DNA of 64,000 bases from Citrus sinensis (taxonomy: Eukaryota > Streptophyta > Magnoliopsida > Sapindales > Rutaceae), in contig NC_068562.1 in NCBI RefSeq assembly GCF_022201045.2, positions 4,402,001 through 4,466,000 on the forward strand. The letters run 5' to 3'. Below the pieces are notes generated by a model. That model had not been told where the DNA came from. It saw nothing but the letters and a program-made list of their open reading frames with translations, and made no database searches. Shown piece by piece: positions 26,176-39,900 of this stretch (the stretch's first letter is position 1; each line of letters starts with the position of its first letter). The position numbers were made by a program, and so were the translations under genes.

Positions 26176-29100
26176 CCTCTGCTAAAACCAATATCAAAAC
26201 AAAAAAAATTGTCATCTTGATATTTTTTCAATCAAAGCTTGTCATATTAAAATTCAAACAGCCTCATTAAGCCAAGCAAGATACGCTATTATCTTTCTTA
26301 TTAAAAAAAGAAAAGAAAAGGGATACGCTATTATATTTCAGTTGAGTTAAGAAGATTGCCGGTTATATCTAAGCTCATGATGGTAGTGTTTTGCAATTTA
26401 ATATGAAAAAAACATACCCGTTTCCTTGGTTTTTGCTTCACTTTACCAACAATCAAACACAAGATGATGTAAGAAAACATACGAAGCATATTTCTTTCTT
26501 TCTAGTTCAATAATCAATACAAAAATACCCTTTTGTTTTTCTTGTATTTTCCTTCAGTTCACCGACAAACAAATATATGATCAACAGAAACATAAAAAGC
26601 AATGATCCAAGAAAACAAAAGAGACAGAGTGAAATAAAAGTACCTGAAATTGAAGAATCAGCAGCTGGGAGCAGAAACCCGAATGGGGATTCGATATATA
26701 TAATTATAATTCAAAGCCAAACAAATGCGGAAGTACGAAAACATTCAAGTCACACTCGCATGCCTTTTACGTATTATTAAAAACTGTAACACTGGCGAGC
26801 TAAATTAAAATTATAAGCTCTTGACATTAATGGGAAGAGAAGGAAAAAATATATTCGAATAGGAGATGCGGAGATGCCCTCTTTGATTTTGTTTGAAGGC
26901 TGCGCTTTGGTAGAATTAATAATTAATTGATGATTTTGTTTACATTAGAACGGTAAATGGCAACAATTAAGATTTTGTGGACCCCTTTAGTTTTGGGCCA
27001 GTTATTTATTTATTTTTCAATTTTCAATTTCCCCGGCAACTGGTGTATTTGGTGGTCCAGGCCAATTTATTTTACAAAATCTGGTCCAATAAATTTGTGG
27101 GTAAAAATGATAGAGAGAGTAGATTTTTAGTTACGCGAACGATAACAAATTCCTCTCTGGTTTCTACTTGCAAAATGGAGAACTTATTTTAATTAAAAAT
27201 AAAAAAAATAATGAAAAGTAATGACCAACATATTGCTTATCCCCTTCGTGTTTCAATTTGCAAAGCATGAGACCAAAAGTAGACGAAGGATTTGTTTAGG
27301 TATAAACAGAAAAAAAAAAAAAGGAAGAAGAAGAAGAAACTGTATTATTTTTTTCAAGCAGTCAGAAAAAGCAGCGTGGAAGTGAGACAAGGAGACAAAA
27401 GATGATGTCAAAAGCGAAAGAAAGTTGAGGGTACTAAAATATTCCAGAAATATATGCTTACGGAACTGTATGTAACACAGCAAATGGGGTGCTTCCACGT
27501 GTTGCAGGAGAGAGGAAAAGCAACCCAAACTCAGCTGATGCAAGGCCAGTTTGCACTGAGCTGTTACATACAGAGTCTGCAAGGTAGCCTTGTCCTGTGC
27601 TTAGGCGGACGCTGGCACCCTGCTGAATAAGGCACGTTTTGTCTTTATTATTGGAAAATAGAGCATTTGATACGCAACTTGGAAACAGCGACCCTTATCA
27701 AAAGGAAGGCACAGGGGGGAATACTCGAAGATCAGATGCCAGAGATATTTTTGTTCCAAGTTTTATACAGAGTACGGTGAGGTAGTTGGGCGGTCAAAGT
27801 CTAGTTATTAATGTGTTTTATAACACTTATAGTTAAAGTTTGACAGTTTATTAAATTTTTTTCTTAATTTCTATTTTACAATTATACTTTTTATTCTACA
27901 ATAACTGCAATTTAAAAACTACAACACCTTAATATATTAGGACAAGAAATTTGCATATAAGAAAAATAAAAAACGAAAGTGCCGATATATTGATCAATAA
28001 TAACAAAAGCTCGGGACTTGATGGTAATGGGCCGTCCAATACTAAAAGTAAGCTGATAATATTTGTAGAATTTGCATCAAACAGAACTTTGATATTAGGA
28101 TTTGTTTCTTCATTTTCTCAAAAAAGTTACATCATTTTTCCCACAAATGAATGAATGATGTCGGTGCTCCCCCGTGCTCGCTTTGACTGGGGTTTAGGCC
28201 TGATGAAGTTATGGGCTTAGCTTAGATCAACCGAAACTGTTTTGTTAAGTCATCACATTCAAGCCCGTTTGAAATTCACTTGCCTTCTGAGGAAAAATTG
28301 TGCTTACACTTCCGAACTTTCTTATGTTTGATTTTTGTTATACCCGCTCTCGAGTATGATTTATCAAAATTTCAGTGACAAAGACTTGAAGAGTACGAAA
28401 GAATACTGTGGTGTTCAATGCGATAATAAGATAAAAAATTTCTTCATGGGCTGATGGGTGACATGAAAGCTTTAATCGTAAATAACGCGGACAATAGAAA
28501 ACCGGGGGGAGTGAAACAAAAGAGTACTGATATTTTGAGGACCAGCCATCCTATATTATCATCATTAGTTATTCCTCAAGCTACAACAAACTAAACTAAA
28601 AATCATAGAGATCTTTTTTATTACTTGTGACACAATCAGGCTAGGAGAAACTTCCTCTATCACATAACTCCTCTCGCAATCAACATCACCAAACGTGTGA
28701 CTGAATCAACTGCAAATTCAATAAACAAAAGAAGCAGCTGCTCATCATTGTTCATGTTGTTTTAGGCTCTTTCACTTTCACTTTCACTAGCGATCCTTCC
28801 TTGCATCTATCTTCTACTGACAGCTGATGAGTCGCCGCATGGCTTTGCTGTTCTTATATTTTGATTTGAGTACTGTGTCAAATTGAGATGATTTTGGATT
28901 AGTTTTATTAAAGGACACGAGGACAATTTTAAGCGTAAAATGGTCTCAAGATCAACTATTTTGGACACCATACTTTGACTAATAAAAGAATGTAGTGCAA
29001 GATAATTTACTAATTGAATAGAACTAAAAATCAATGATCAATATTATTAATTTATTACACATCTCTATGCTTATCATCAATATAGTAAAGAAAATCATGT

Positions 29101-29914
29101 AATATTTCATTTACATATTGGATTGATTGATGAGTTGTTTTAGTAGACTAAGTCAAAGGTCGAATCACGTATTTTATATGCGTTTTTCTTTTTTAATTTT
29201 ACCTTACTCTTAATTTAAAACCCGAATAATGCTTTATATATAAGTTGATCCCTAACTCTTGTGAGCACTATTAAACTACCCCTAGATAACCTAAGCACAC
29301 CACAAGCTCCGATAGGTGCTTTAAATGAGCTCCCTTGAGATCTTAGGATTGGCTCTCCAGGGACGTCCCAAATTCCACTAAACAATCCTTCCTGATCAGC
29401 TATCCTAAGCTTCCTGTTACCCAGTCTTCAAATTACAAGCCCTCTCAAATAAGAACTCTACTCTCATCTGACCACTACACCACCAAGAACCTCTCCTATG
29501 CTCCGCTCTCAAACACACACCTCTACTGTATTGTTGAACCGATTTACCTCACCTTTCCTGCACTAAAAATATAAATCCCTCATTGTGTCTGATCAGGACT
29601 TTGACTCTCCAAAATTTAGTTGCAAACAGGCACTTGAAGATAATCACATACTTGCAGTTTAAGAAGACGCTTTAATGCTTGATCACAAGTGCATGTTTAG
29701 AACTTCATCAGAATCATCATATCACATTGAAAAACAATCAAACACGAGAAAAAAATAAAAATAAATCATGTTCTTACAAATCGAAACTTTCTGGGGGAAA
29801 GAATTAAAACCAAATACAAACTTGATCAAATTTTTGGGCTTATCTAGCATTTCCAGATTCCAACGCTTGCTAGAAAGCAAGTCCTGGCTTGATTATGTGT
29901 CCTTTTATCTTGTC
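26176..29914. other. Intergenic: HHP 5' region and cyclin 3' region
   Basis: A TAGCAG just before the HHP start suggests a 5' UTR intron whose upstream exon lies somewhere between 26.2 and 26.9 kb. About 27806-27935 resembles the local MITE family (AGTTAAAGTTTGACAG near one end, TTTAAAAACTACAACACC near the other). Nothing else is recognisable, and short open frames here have no family features. Confidence 0.55.
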
Positions 29915-31338
29915 TTAGTCATCACAGCTTCCCCCGAAAACCACCTTAAGCTTATCATTTACTGCTACATGCTCTGGTTTTTGGACAGAGTTAATGTGCA
30001 GCAATTGGGACCTGTTCTTCCTTATAAGATTGTAGCATCTTCTAACCATATCCTGTTCATGACAAAACATATTTGTTCACTCTTGAGTAAAAGTTAAAAT
30101 ACACGAATCACATTATGAATTCCGCCACTTAACATTTTCTTAAATAAACCATCATGAGTCATATGAGCTGGCAAGCTGGCTATATGACCCGTTCTGGAAA
30201 TGACATTCTATGCATTTCTTGAACTTGTAAAAGCTGTTGTTTCACAAGGATTCAGGGGATTTAACTGAATTATGTACTTACTTTATTCAATCTTTTGTGA
30301 AAGCAGCCTAAATTTTGTTCATCAACACTGTGATCAGTAGCCCAAAGCACCACAGCTGCTGCTATTGTGGATGGAGGGCAAGCCAAGAAATCGATCACTG
30401 CTTGGAAATTCCGAGAAAATAATTAATGGAATGGACGGAGTATAAGAGAGTGAAAAGGCTGAGGGAAAGAAATTTTAATTTATTTGGAAATCACCTGTCC
30501 TTGTGCTAATAATGAAGTCGGCTGCGTGTGAAAAAACGGAGCCAAACCCATCACGTTGGGGATTGAAGCATGAGATTTTAGAGATGAAATAATGTACAAA
30601 ATCGAAGGGGGTTACGGTGCACAATCGCCACTTGAGACTGGACATTACCAGAAGCTCCATGCGGTGAACTGTTTTGGGCTTGAACAAAAATCTACTACTG
30701 GGTTCTATTAATTGAAGGTCTAAGAGATTAGGGACGCTTGTTTCCTCCATTTTAGCTGCTACGGCCAGGCATGCAACCGATAACAAGTGCCATTGCCATC
30801 CTTTCCCTGGCTGCATACAGCAAAGGGCCGGCCAATTAATCAGTAACCAAAATATATAAAAGCAAAGAGAGCATATATGTTCCAATAGTAAATGGAGAAT
30901 GAATAACCTTCATACTATGGGACAACAGGAAACGATCCAAGTAGTTCACAGAAAGATAAGCCGTTTCAGGCCGAAATTGGCTGTGAGAATACACCTGCAT
31001 GCAAAACACAGATTGTTATGGTCTTACGACATGAGTGATCAGGAAAAATTCAATTCAGGAACCATCTAATTGATTACCATATATACCTTTAGAATCCATT
31101 TGATTGCCTCTTGTCGAGATGTGACAAGCTCTGGAAGCTTACGATATTTTGCCAGTAATTCTGATCCTTGCTTCTGATGATCCACCTCTGAGTTGAAAAT
31201 GTTTACAATGAATTCCTCATCATCAATAAGGGAATGATCAAAAGATTCATGATAATCACTGCAGATGTCAGCATCCATAGAAACAATGTCATCGGTTGAT
31301 TCATCACAGAGCAAGTTACAAGTAGGAGACACAGACAT
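29915..31338 (-). CDS. D-type cyclin, CYCD5-like
   Basis: Five minus-strand exons, in transcript order, are 31338-31087, 30994-30908, 30810-30495, 30397-30282 and 30052-29915. All junctions are GT-AG and in phase, giving 302 aa. The Rb-binding LxCxE motif is LLCDE at residues 9-13. The cyclin box runs from IKWILKVYSHSQFRPETAYL through NYLDRFLLS and LLSVACLAVAAKMEE. The second cyclin fold contains FVHYFISKI and VIDFLACPPSTIAAAAVLW-like sequence. The last exon encodes DMVRRCYNLIRKN, the usual C-terminal helix of plant CYCDs. D-type cyclins activate CDKA to phosphorylate retinoblastoma-related protein at G1/S. Assignment to CYCD5 rests on the divergent acidic N-terminus (SLIDDEEFIVNIF) and on neighbourhood. 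It is somewhat shorter than CYCD3 proteins and lacks an obvious long PEST tail. Confidence 0.9.
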
Positions 31339-33779
31339 TTAGGGTGCTAGTAAAATCAGTCAGTAGCAACTAAATATCATCCCACAGGAAAAGTTCAGAG
31401 TTCATATGCAGTGGTAGAAGTAGACCGGTCTGTTTTAGTGGAGATCAAATCGTGACGTAAGTAAAGGGATGATGTGGCAAGATGTGAACGGGCCATGGAG
31501 AATTTCGCATGAAACTTCGTTGCACTGAATCCAAATGCTGAAGGGCCCATTCGCATTTCTCAGAATTCAGAGGCGCAAATATCAGTGCCATACAGGGTGT
31601 GTTTTGTATCACATTAATATTCAATGCTTCCCAGCAAAGTCTTTCTGTATTTCTGATAAATACATTTCTCCTAGAAATAGCTAACGGACGTGTGACAGCG
31701 TCAGAACAAGAAAAAGATTTGTAAGGTAGTAATTAGCAGGTTTTGTTTGATGTTTTATTTAGATGCAATTCTTTAACCCACGGGTTCCTAAGGACCCCTA
31801 AAAAAGCTTGAAAATGAAATCGCATTCATTTCGGAGATGAATCCAAAACTCAAAAAGTTTTTAGATTTGGGTTAGGAAATTTTATGGACTCCCTGAACTG
31901 GACTCGAGATAAATTTAATAATTAAAAAATTATTAATTTAATATTTTTCATTATTTAGCCGTAAAAATGTTAATCATATATTCAAATTAATTTAAGCTAA
32001 GATTCCAACTGTATTGGTGGTTTAAGAATCAATCAATAGATTTATACAAATTGATAAATTAAGCCTTTATACAAACTACTTTTATACAAATTGATAAAAC
32101 ATGATAGGATAGTTAGATACTAAAATTTTATTAAAAAAAGGCCAAATTAGGATACCACCTTAACCTTTTAAGTCGGAATAAAATTATATATATACACACA
32201 CACACTTAATCTCAACAATCAAACTATTGAATTAATGGACATTTTTTAATGATCCTGCATATATTGAAAGTCTTCTTCTTTTTCAATTTTATACATCAAA
32301 TCATGATCTCACTTTATAAATTTAATTCACATATTTAAAACAAATATAAGTTCCTAAACTTTCAGCAAGTGTAGTAGTCTCTGTCATGCATATATAAAAT
32401 TAAAGGTTCTGTTTCAAGTTGTACTCAAAAGGAATATCTAGCTTGCTTGTGGGATTAAAAAAATAACATGAAAAGTATTAATACAGAAATTACCCAAAAA
32501 ATGAAAAATAAATTAATAAATCAACTAGAAAATTTAATTAAACCACCCAGACAGAGGCATTTGATTCATTTTTAAACTGCTGGGTATTTAGTTGGAAAAA
32601 ATGAAAGAAGATGAGAGAGGTATGAAAAGGAGAGAAAAAGAGAATCAGTCTTCATTTTATTATTATTATTTAAACAAAATTCATTCATTTCCTCCTTGTT
32701 TCTTTCTCATTTCCTCATTTAATTTATTCAAATCAAATATGCCGAAAAGTCTAAAGGGTTACTCTCTTAGACTGGAGTTTGATTTGAATAAGTTATATCA
32801 ATTTCTTTCATTTATTTATGAATTTTGGATGGAGTTTCATCAGCCAACAAGTTGTCTAGTAGTAATGGATCATTTGCCGCATCCGTCGCATACAATAGCA
32901 CAAGATGGCGCCGCTAAATTGGGGCTTTAAAATCGATCTGGGCCTAGTTATGTATAAATTTGACTAATTTCGGAGCATCCGTCTTTGCTTTGCGTCACAA
33001 TCAGCTCGTACTGCTGAGTACTACTGATTCAGTAATACTAACTCACATAGAACACAAGTTGACAAGATCGTCGGCAACCGTATGCGATTATAAACTGTGC
33101 TAACTTTGAACGTCACATACCACATTGTCCACTTTCGACAATGAGGAGAAAATAAGACTCGGGCTGAGCTAGTCTCCTTAGGAGAAGCCAGCACACACCA
33201 TTACCTGACCACCATCTAATCAAATTTCACCATTTATGTTTATTTTTCCCTTTTAAATTTAATGTGGCAGAGTCAGCATTACTCAAGACTTTCTCTATTT
33301 TTAGAGGTGATTGATGTGAGCTCAAACCTAGTTAGTTAAATTATTACGTTGAAAAAAATTCGCTTTATTTGTAGTTAAAGCTCTCACATGTGTAAGAGCT
33401 ACATTTCGAGTCCCTTTAAGCAGACTCATGCACTGTGTCTTCGTCAAAATAAAATTTGGGTGAAGGTAGACAGACATCTCCTTCATTAGTTCTTAGGTGG
33501 AGTAGATATCCTTCAGTATTTGTGAGGGTAGATATCCGGTATGTGTTATTATAGAATAGATGTAGTTGGTCTCAATAAGTATTTGATGTAAATATCAATA
33601 GATTTCTAATTATATAATACATGTCGGTATTTCAAAGAAAAAAGAGTAACATCTTGTTTTTTTTTTTTTCTAAGTTGAGTTTAATTACTTAGTTTAAAAA
33701 ATATATTTTAATTCTTATTGTTATTATTAATTTAATTGTTCTATGTTTAACCTATTTTTTGTAATATTTTGTTACATGC

Positions 33780-35200
33780 CCAGCCCATGAACATCTATAT
33801 AATGTTTCTAATTTTCGGCATTGTTTATTTATTGAACAAATAAACCAGTGTTTGGGTTATTGGTAAAAAAAAATAAAGGAAAAAGAAAAGAGACGAGAGG
33901 AGAAAGAAGGAAAACAGGACAGAACGAGAGTGAGAGTCTGAGAGAGAGTTAAAAAGGAAAGAAAGAGAAAAAATGGAGAAAGGAAATAATTTGGGTTTTA
34001 GTGAGACAATTACACTTGTAGAAAGAGAAAGGAACTAGGCATTTGAGTAACTTTTGGTCGAGCTATGGATACTGAAGAGGTGAGGAGAAATCTTTGAGGA
34101 GCTGCTGAGATTGGTTCGACGCTGGCCATCATAAGCAATTGAGTGAATCATGTTTTAACCCTGAGAAGCAGAGCTTTTTTAATTGTTTTTGTTTTTAAAT
34201 TTGCTGTTATAGTGTTATTAGAAACTCTTTGCTTGAATTAAATTATTTTAGCAATGTCTATTAATATTCCTTTGGTTATAGTTAAAAATGAGTTACTGAG
34301 ACTGAAGTGGGTTGAGGGCTAAATTATTTAACACCATGATGATTAGAAAATTGTGATTTCGGCATTACGGTGAAAGTCCGCCAAAGAGCGGCGAACCCTG
34401 GGAATAGTCTCCCAAAATACGCTTGGCCAGATTATGGGCAGCGGTCCTCAGGAATTGTGCTCCTAAAATTACGCATAGCTGCAGCCTGCACATAAGTGGC
34501 ATCTGGTTAAATGAATATTTGAAGTATTTATTTAGACGTTAATCTCTTTCTTGAATTGATGTTTAATTACACGAGGAGTTTATTTGGATTAAACTGTTCA
34601 TATGCTACTTTGTGGACACATGCCAAGTAGATTCATTTGATTGAGTATATGTGATCAGCCTTTAGGTTATTTATTTATTGATTTTTAAACTTGTTTAAAT
34701 TGTTAAAATTTGGATGATATTAAAGTTTTGTTCTTCTTATTAGTAGCAAAATAGCTAAGTCCTTGTTGGATCCAGCTATGGCGACCCAGCCATTGGATCC
34801 ATTATTATAATAAAAACATCCCCAATTATTTATAATTATCTACTGCTACTCCCTGCTTTTCAGGTACCTGACAGTGATAGTGACAAGTGTAAGCCAGTGG
34901 AAGTTTGCCTTCTTGTTGTTGGGCGTAGTCTGGGGTTTGTACATCATTTTAGTAGCTATTTTGTTGTACGAAAAGATATGGGAGTAATCTTTTGTAATTG
35001 GGTATTCTTGGACTATAAAATTGTTTCTTGATGGATATTGTGGTTGTTTAAACCCTTACTGTAGTGGACAAGCTTATGTTATAAGTTTGCTTTTAAGTTA
35101 ATGAAGTGATGTTAATTGCTTAGTAAGATAGACGAATGGTGAAAAGTGTTTTGAGACTTCAAATATGATATTGTCAAATTGTGACGAAGTAGTTGATTTA
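33780..35200 (+). other. Anonymous stretch, possibly an old LTR or non-coding transcript
   Basis: The segment starts with a long purine-rich run (AAAGAAAAGAGACGAGAGG and similar). It then has GC-richer islands with repeated CC(T)GGGAATAGTCTCCC-type hairpins and a CAGCTATGGCGACCCAGCC motif. It has no long open frame. The mix is seen in LTRs of some plant retroelements and also in non-coding RNAs. No second copy or target duplication could be identified in the window. Confidence 0.25.
34379..34485. repeat. Pair of related hairpin-forming repeats
   Basis: Two units about 53 bp apart share the pattern CC(T/C)..GGAAT.GT..(T)CC.AAAAT.ACGC: GAACCCTGGGAATAGTCTCC and GGTCCTCAGGAATTGTGCTC. Each has a short internal inverted repeat (GGGA...TCCC in the first, CAGGAATTGTGCTCCT in the second). 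They are clearly GC-richer than their surroundings. Confidence 0.5.
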
Positions 35201-36642
35201 ATTTACTTTTATTAGGCTTAGATAAATCAAGAGTGTTCATACATTAGGGGAGTTCTTGTCAAGATTTTCCTATAAATTCTTGACATCTTGAATATCAATC
35301 TCTTTTAATTATTTATTTATAAAAAAAATTTAATCAAATAAGTTGCCTTACCAAACATATTTTTTAGTCAGCCAAATGAACATGATCTTATTTCTAATGA
35401 TTTTAACTCAATTTCACTTTTTCACGTGTTTGGGATCGTGACATAAAGTTTTCTACAATGCTAATTTGACAAAAAATCGAGTTAGAATTTGGATAAAATA
35501 AATGAAAAGACTAAAATGTCCTTTATTCATTGTAAAAATTTTGTAAACCAAATTTTTGCCATGGATTACAATTTTCGTTTTTTTTAATTTTTTTTATAAT
35601 GCGATTTATCATTTTAAAAATAATGTACAATTATCAAAACTCCTGTATGCCCATTTCATATTAGATTTTCTCCTATGTAAATGGAATTGAACCAAATCCA
35701 TTAAAATACCGTTTTCACGATTTTCCTTTTTGAACATTAACTTAAATTCCTTCAAATTATAGTCATGCCATCTCCTTTTCTATTATCATTTAAAAGAGAA
35801 GGAGTCATTTTATTATTTTAATTAACATAATCGATCGTCGTATCAAAATATCACCCTTGCAAAAAGATTTGAAGCTTAGTTAGCTAGCTCTATTATATCT
35901 GTGAATCCTCCATCCATTAGTTCCATTAAGAAAGTCTCAGATGCGTGCTGTTTCTTCATTAACAAGTTTCATGTAGATATTTCTACTAATCATAAAAATT
36001 TTGGAGGCCTCTCAGTGCATTAATTATCTGAGACTCTCACACCAAATATAATTGTCAAAAAAACGTACGAATGTAGCCAGTAATTAATTGTAATTGACTA
36101 AGTGACTTCAAAAAAAAAATTGTCCTCTTATCCAACGCGTGAGACACAGGAGTTGAACGACGTTAAAGTGAATCCAACGTTCCAACCAAACCAACTTCCC
36201 ACCTCAAAATTGAGGTAAGTTTGCCGGGACTCTGTTCCCATGAGCCTAATCTCTTGCCTTGTCTTCATTCAACACTCCTCCTCTTTTCATGCTCATCGCC
36301 TTTGCCACTTCTCTAATCTATCCTAATTCATTAATTACCAAAAATCCTCCTCTTGATCACCTCCAACTAATATCCATATAATATAATAAAATTAAATCAA
36401 TTAACAAATTGTAAGATTGGGGAAGCTAGTAATCGAGATCACAAGTCTTGGACAGTAGTGGAAATTAATCAAAAGCTTAAAGGCCACGTTCACTCCCCCT
36501 TCATTGAAAACGATAAATGCTGCGGCTTCCCATGCAAAGCCCTCAGCCTCAGGTTTCGAAACTGGTCATGTTCATCCCCCTGGTTTCCTTCGTATCCAAG
36601 TCAACTTCTTGGATTTTGAAGCATATGTATATAAAATTGTAC

Positions 36643-36651
36643 TACTATATA
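36643..36651 (+). promoter_or_regulatory. Candidate TATA box of the DVL gene
   Basis: TATATATA lies about 125 bp before the ATG, followed by a pyrimidine-rich leader with no ATG. The position fits a short 5' UTR of roughly 90 bases. Confidence 0.45.
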
Positions 36652-36770
36652 TATGCTACCCCTTACAACACTCGGTTTCAGCTTTCAAGCTCTGAGTGAG
36701 CTTTTTTTTGTGTGTCTTCTGAAACTGTTTAATTACTTAGCTTGCAATATCATTAACTATTTATTAACCC

Positions 36771-36953
36771 ATGGCCGAGATTAAGCTACAGCAATATTAC
36801 AAGTGCAGAGGCAAGGCTCCTTCAAAGAGTAGAAAGGGGCATGGCTTCACAACCAAATGTGCTGCCCTTGTCAAGGAGCAACGTGCTCGCATGTATATAC
36901 TGCGACGCTGTGCTACCATGCTCCTTTGCTGGTATATTCAGGGTGATGACTAG
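36771..36953 (+). CDS. DEVIL/ROTUNDIFOLIA-like micropeptide (DVL/RTFL), 60 aa
   Basis: The C-terminal half carries the diagnostic DVL/RTFL domain: [27 protein letters not shown], with the conserved EQRAR, RRC and LLCW cores. The N-terminal part is basic ([16 protein letters not shown]). These plant-only peptides sit at the plasma membrane and limit cell proliferation along organ axes. Gain of expression shortens leaves, fruits and pedicels, while single losses are usually silent. The ATG has a good context (ACCCATGG). No upstream ATG lies between a TATATATA motif near 36643 and the start. It is intronless, as is usual for the family, and isolated in repeat-rich DNA. Confidence 0.93.
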   Translation: MAEIKLQQYYKCRGKAPSKSRKGHGFTTKCAALVKEQRARMYILRRCATMLLCWYIQGDD

Positions 36954-39900
36954 CTAGCTCGTTACCGTTGCACTCTTAATTTGATCAGTTCCAGTTTGGT
37001 TTCCCTTACATATATAATCAATAAGCTCGGTCTCGTGTCTGGCTTATCTACTATATATTTTCTCTTTGGTGCAATTCCCTTTTTTTTACCTGAATGGGAG
37101 CAAATCCGTCAGGTTTCTGGGGGCACTAGAATGGTTTCTTTTATGCTGCACTCTGGCTTTTTCACCAACCGGCCATCATGGAGCTGACGGAGTGGAGGGG
37201 TCTTCAATCATTTTAATTATATTCCATTAAACATTGTATTGCCTAAGTTATATATGTAGTCTCATGTACACTGTTTTTTTTCTCTTGTTTCTTTTTGTCC
37301 TCCTTTTTTTTCGGTGGTGACATGGAGATAATGTTACAACCTGAAAATGACAATGAGAGGCAAAGCTTTAATAAGATGGTCAATATTGGCTCACACGTAA
37401 TACCTCGGTTGTATGTGCATACGACCCAAATACATTCTTTTGGTTATTTTATTTAATTATTTTCTTAAAAGTTGTTTTAAGAAAATAAAAATATCGTGGG
37501 GGATCGACATTATGTAAACAGCCAAACTTGATCAAGATTTGATGTATCATGTGTAATTCACCTATTGAAGAATTACAAAAAAATAACGCAAATTTGAAGA
37601 CTACAAAAGGTCAGCTGGGGCTGTCATAAGAAAACACAGGAATCAAAAATCAGGGAGAGGTCATTAAGGAAGAAATCAGGAGCTTATTAATTGTTTGCAG
37701 GAACAATCACTTGGCAAAACTAATTACTAGATAAACTTCTTTTACAAATTACTGATTTTAATGCGCGCAGGTTGTCCAAAATCGAAACGCATTAGGCTGG
37801 AAGCCATACCTGAATTAACCTAAATAATACCGATAATCTTCTTTAAATTTTCCTCTATTTTTCTTCCGTAATTAATTGTTTTCACCATCTTTTCCTACTT
37901 AATTGCCTGAGTTGGATCAAAGAGCTATCATGGCCTCAACTAGATATGAACAAGAATTCTACGTTTCTAGCCATGGCTAAAGTATATAAGAAGGCTTTTC
38001 ACAAAGTCATCAAATTATCAATGAATCTCAGATAATGCCGATGAATAGAGATTATGTATAATTTCTATTTGAATAATAACATTTGGACTCTCAATTCCAA
38101 ACTTCGAAGAAGACATAAATGATGGTATAATTCGATATCTTTTACATGAGGTTGCCATCGTCCCATTATATAGAGAATGCATTAACAAACTTGATTTCTG
38201 AGACGACATGTCATATCGTGGTATCATAAACCACTTATCGTAAATGGTATGCTTACGCTTACGGCTTACCTATGATATGATAGAAGATTCACCGATACAA
38301 GTTGAGAATTAACCATAAATATACACTCACGGTTTGAAATCCTTTGCTTTCTCCGAGAATCAATGACAATAGAAAGTTAGGCCCCGATCTCTGCTATGAT
38401 ATGCATAGACTTCGTTTCTTTCATTTTTCTGTGATCACTGCAGACAAATTGACAATACACTGGCATTCACAGCATACGTACCAAACCTCGCCAGCAAATG
38501 AAGAACTCAAAGGATAATTTCAAGCTTCATTTCGTCGGATTATATATGCACTGCCATATATGTTATATGGGAAACGATGAAAGAGTACGTTAATTATTAG
38601 TTTGGGTTTGGGAGCTGTCATAATTCATTGTTAGTACTCTCTCAAGTCATAATCTAAGAAGTTCATCTCCCAGCGTACGCACATTCATTTATTTAATTAG
38701 CCACATGCTTTTTGTGCAACAGTTAAGTCGTGTGGAAGATAATAAAATCGCATGATTGTACGTACATACATACGTGTATATATGTGAGCTTTTATGTGAT
38801 TGAAATAGTAAAATCTCTTGTATTGAAAATAATATGTGAGATTCAAATTTCGCGCATACGAGTGGAGAGGAGATTAGATTGTTATTAGAGTAAATAATAG
38901 AAAAATACAAAAATTCACATGAATGACTAATATTTAATAAATATAAAATATAAAATATAAATGATATCCTATGACTAGAGATATTTCCACCCCACTTTTT
39001 AATGACCCTAGTTTGAAATATATCAACTTAATATCGAAGTTACCCCTAGAATAACGAATTTCTGCAATTTATTTATATATCCCATATGTAATTACAATCA
39101 TGCTAAACAACTAGAAGGTTGAGAGAAGGATGAGAAAAATGACAGCTTGTGTTGCCGTTTTGCCTCTCTCCTTCTCTCAGCGTTCTAAACATTTTTTATT
39201 GTTAAAAAATAAAAAAGTCAGGTCATCCTTACTCTCCCTCTCTCCCTCTTTCAGCACTTTCTCCCTCTACAGATCGTCCTTACTCTCTCTCTATATCGAC
39301 TTCTTTAATCCTCAGCACTCTATCCCTCTATTGATCGTCCTCACTCCAGATCGTGCTTAAAATGACATTAAAAAAAGAAAGAACGAAAGCCCACAACGTT
39401 TTGGACATTGATGGATCCAATGCAATAGCATTATGGGCCAACTGTGAAGCATATTTCTCTTCAAATAACAAGATCGCCACTAGCTTTATAATGATCATGG
39501 TTGACAACATTGCGGATCACATGCAATATTTTGGGCTTTCAATAATGAGGCTAAAAATAAACCGTCGAGTCGAATATTGAGCCTGCTCGGAATGTGCGCT
39601 CGTTTGATCCACTTGGGGAATTTGGTCGTACTAATATAGAATGGTCAAATACAGTGAGGGCCCTTTGATTTTAGTTATATATTATGAGATTGGATAACTT
39701 TAGTGTAAAATAATCCTTATATTATGTTTGGTGTAAAAAAAGTAAAGGTAGGATAATAATAATGGGCCCACCACTTAATCCCAATAGTGGCAAAATTTCA
39801 TCCTAAGGGGACCCTTGGGATTACATTTTCTAAGATAAAATTTTGTCCTCTACTATTCATGGGATTAAAAACTATAACATGTTAAATATTTAAAAAAAAA

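Larger units (their letters stand above)
31339..36770. other. Gene-poor stretch with repeat relics
   Basis: The left part holds the cyclin promoter. It also contains a TA/CA microsatellite near 32185-32206, a SINE-like segment near 33310-33430 and an anonymous stretch (33.8-35.2 kb) with purine-rich leader and paired hairpin repeats. The open frame at 32592-32930 starts with TTG and is not convincing. The last 130 bases contain the DVL gene's core promoter (TATATATA near 36643). Confidence 0.55.

Noticed and set aside
30152-30223. Possible fifth cyclin exon reading FKKCIECHFQNG
   Set aside because: It would need a 58-nt intron, very short for plants. The exon at 29915-30052 encodes DMVRRCYNLIRKN, which matches cyclin D proteins and is in phase.
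32592-32930. 112-codon plus-strand frame
   Set aside because: It starts with TTG, is low in complexity (Lys/Glu then Phe/Tyr runs) and has no domain or splice context.
39353-39580. 75-codon frame with NVLDIDGSNAIALWANCEAYF
   Set aside because: It is reminiscent of retroelement gag-like text, but too short and without any supporting element structure.
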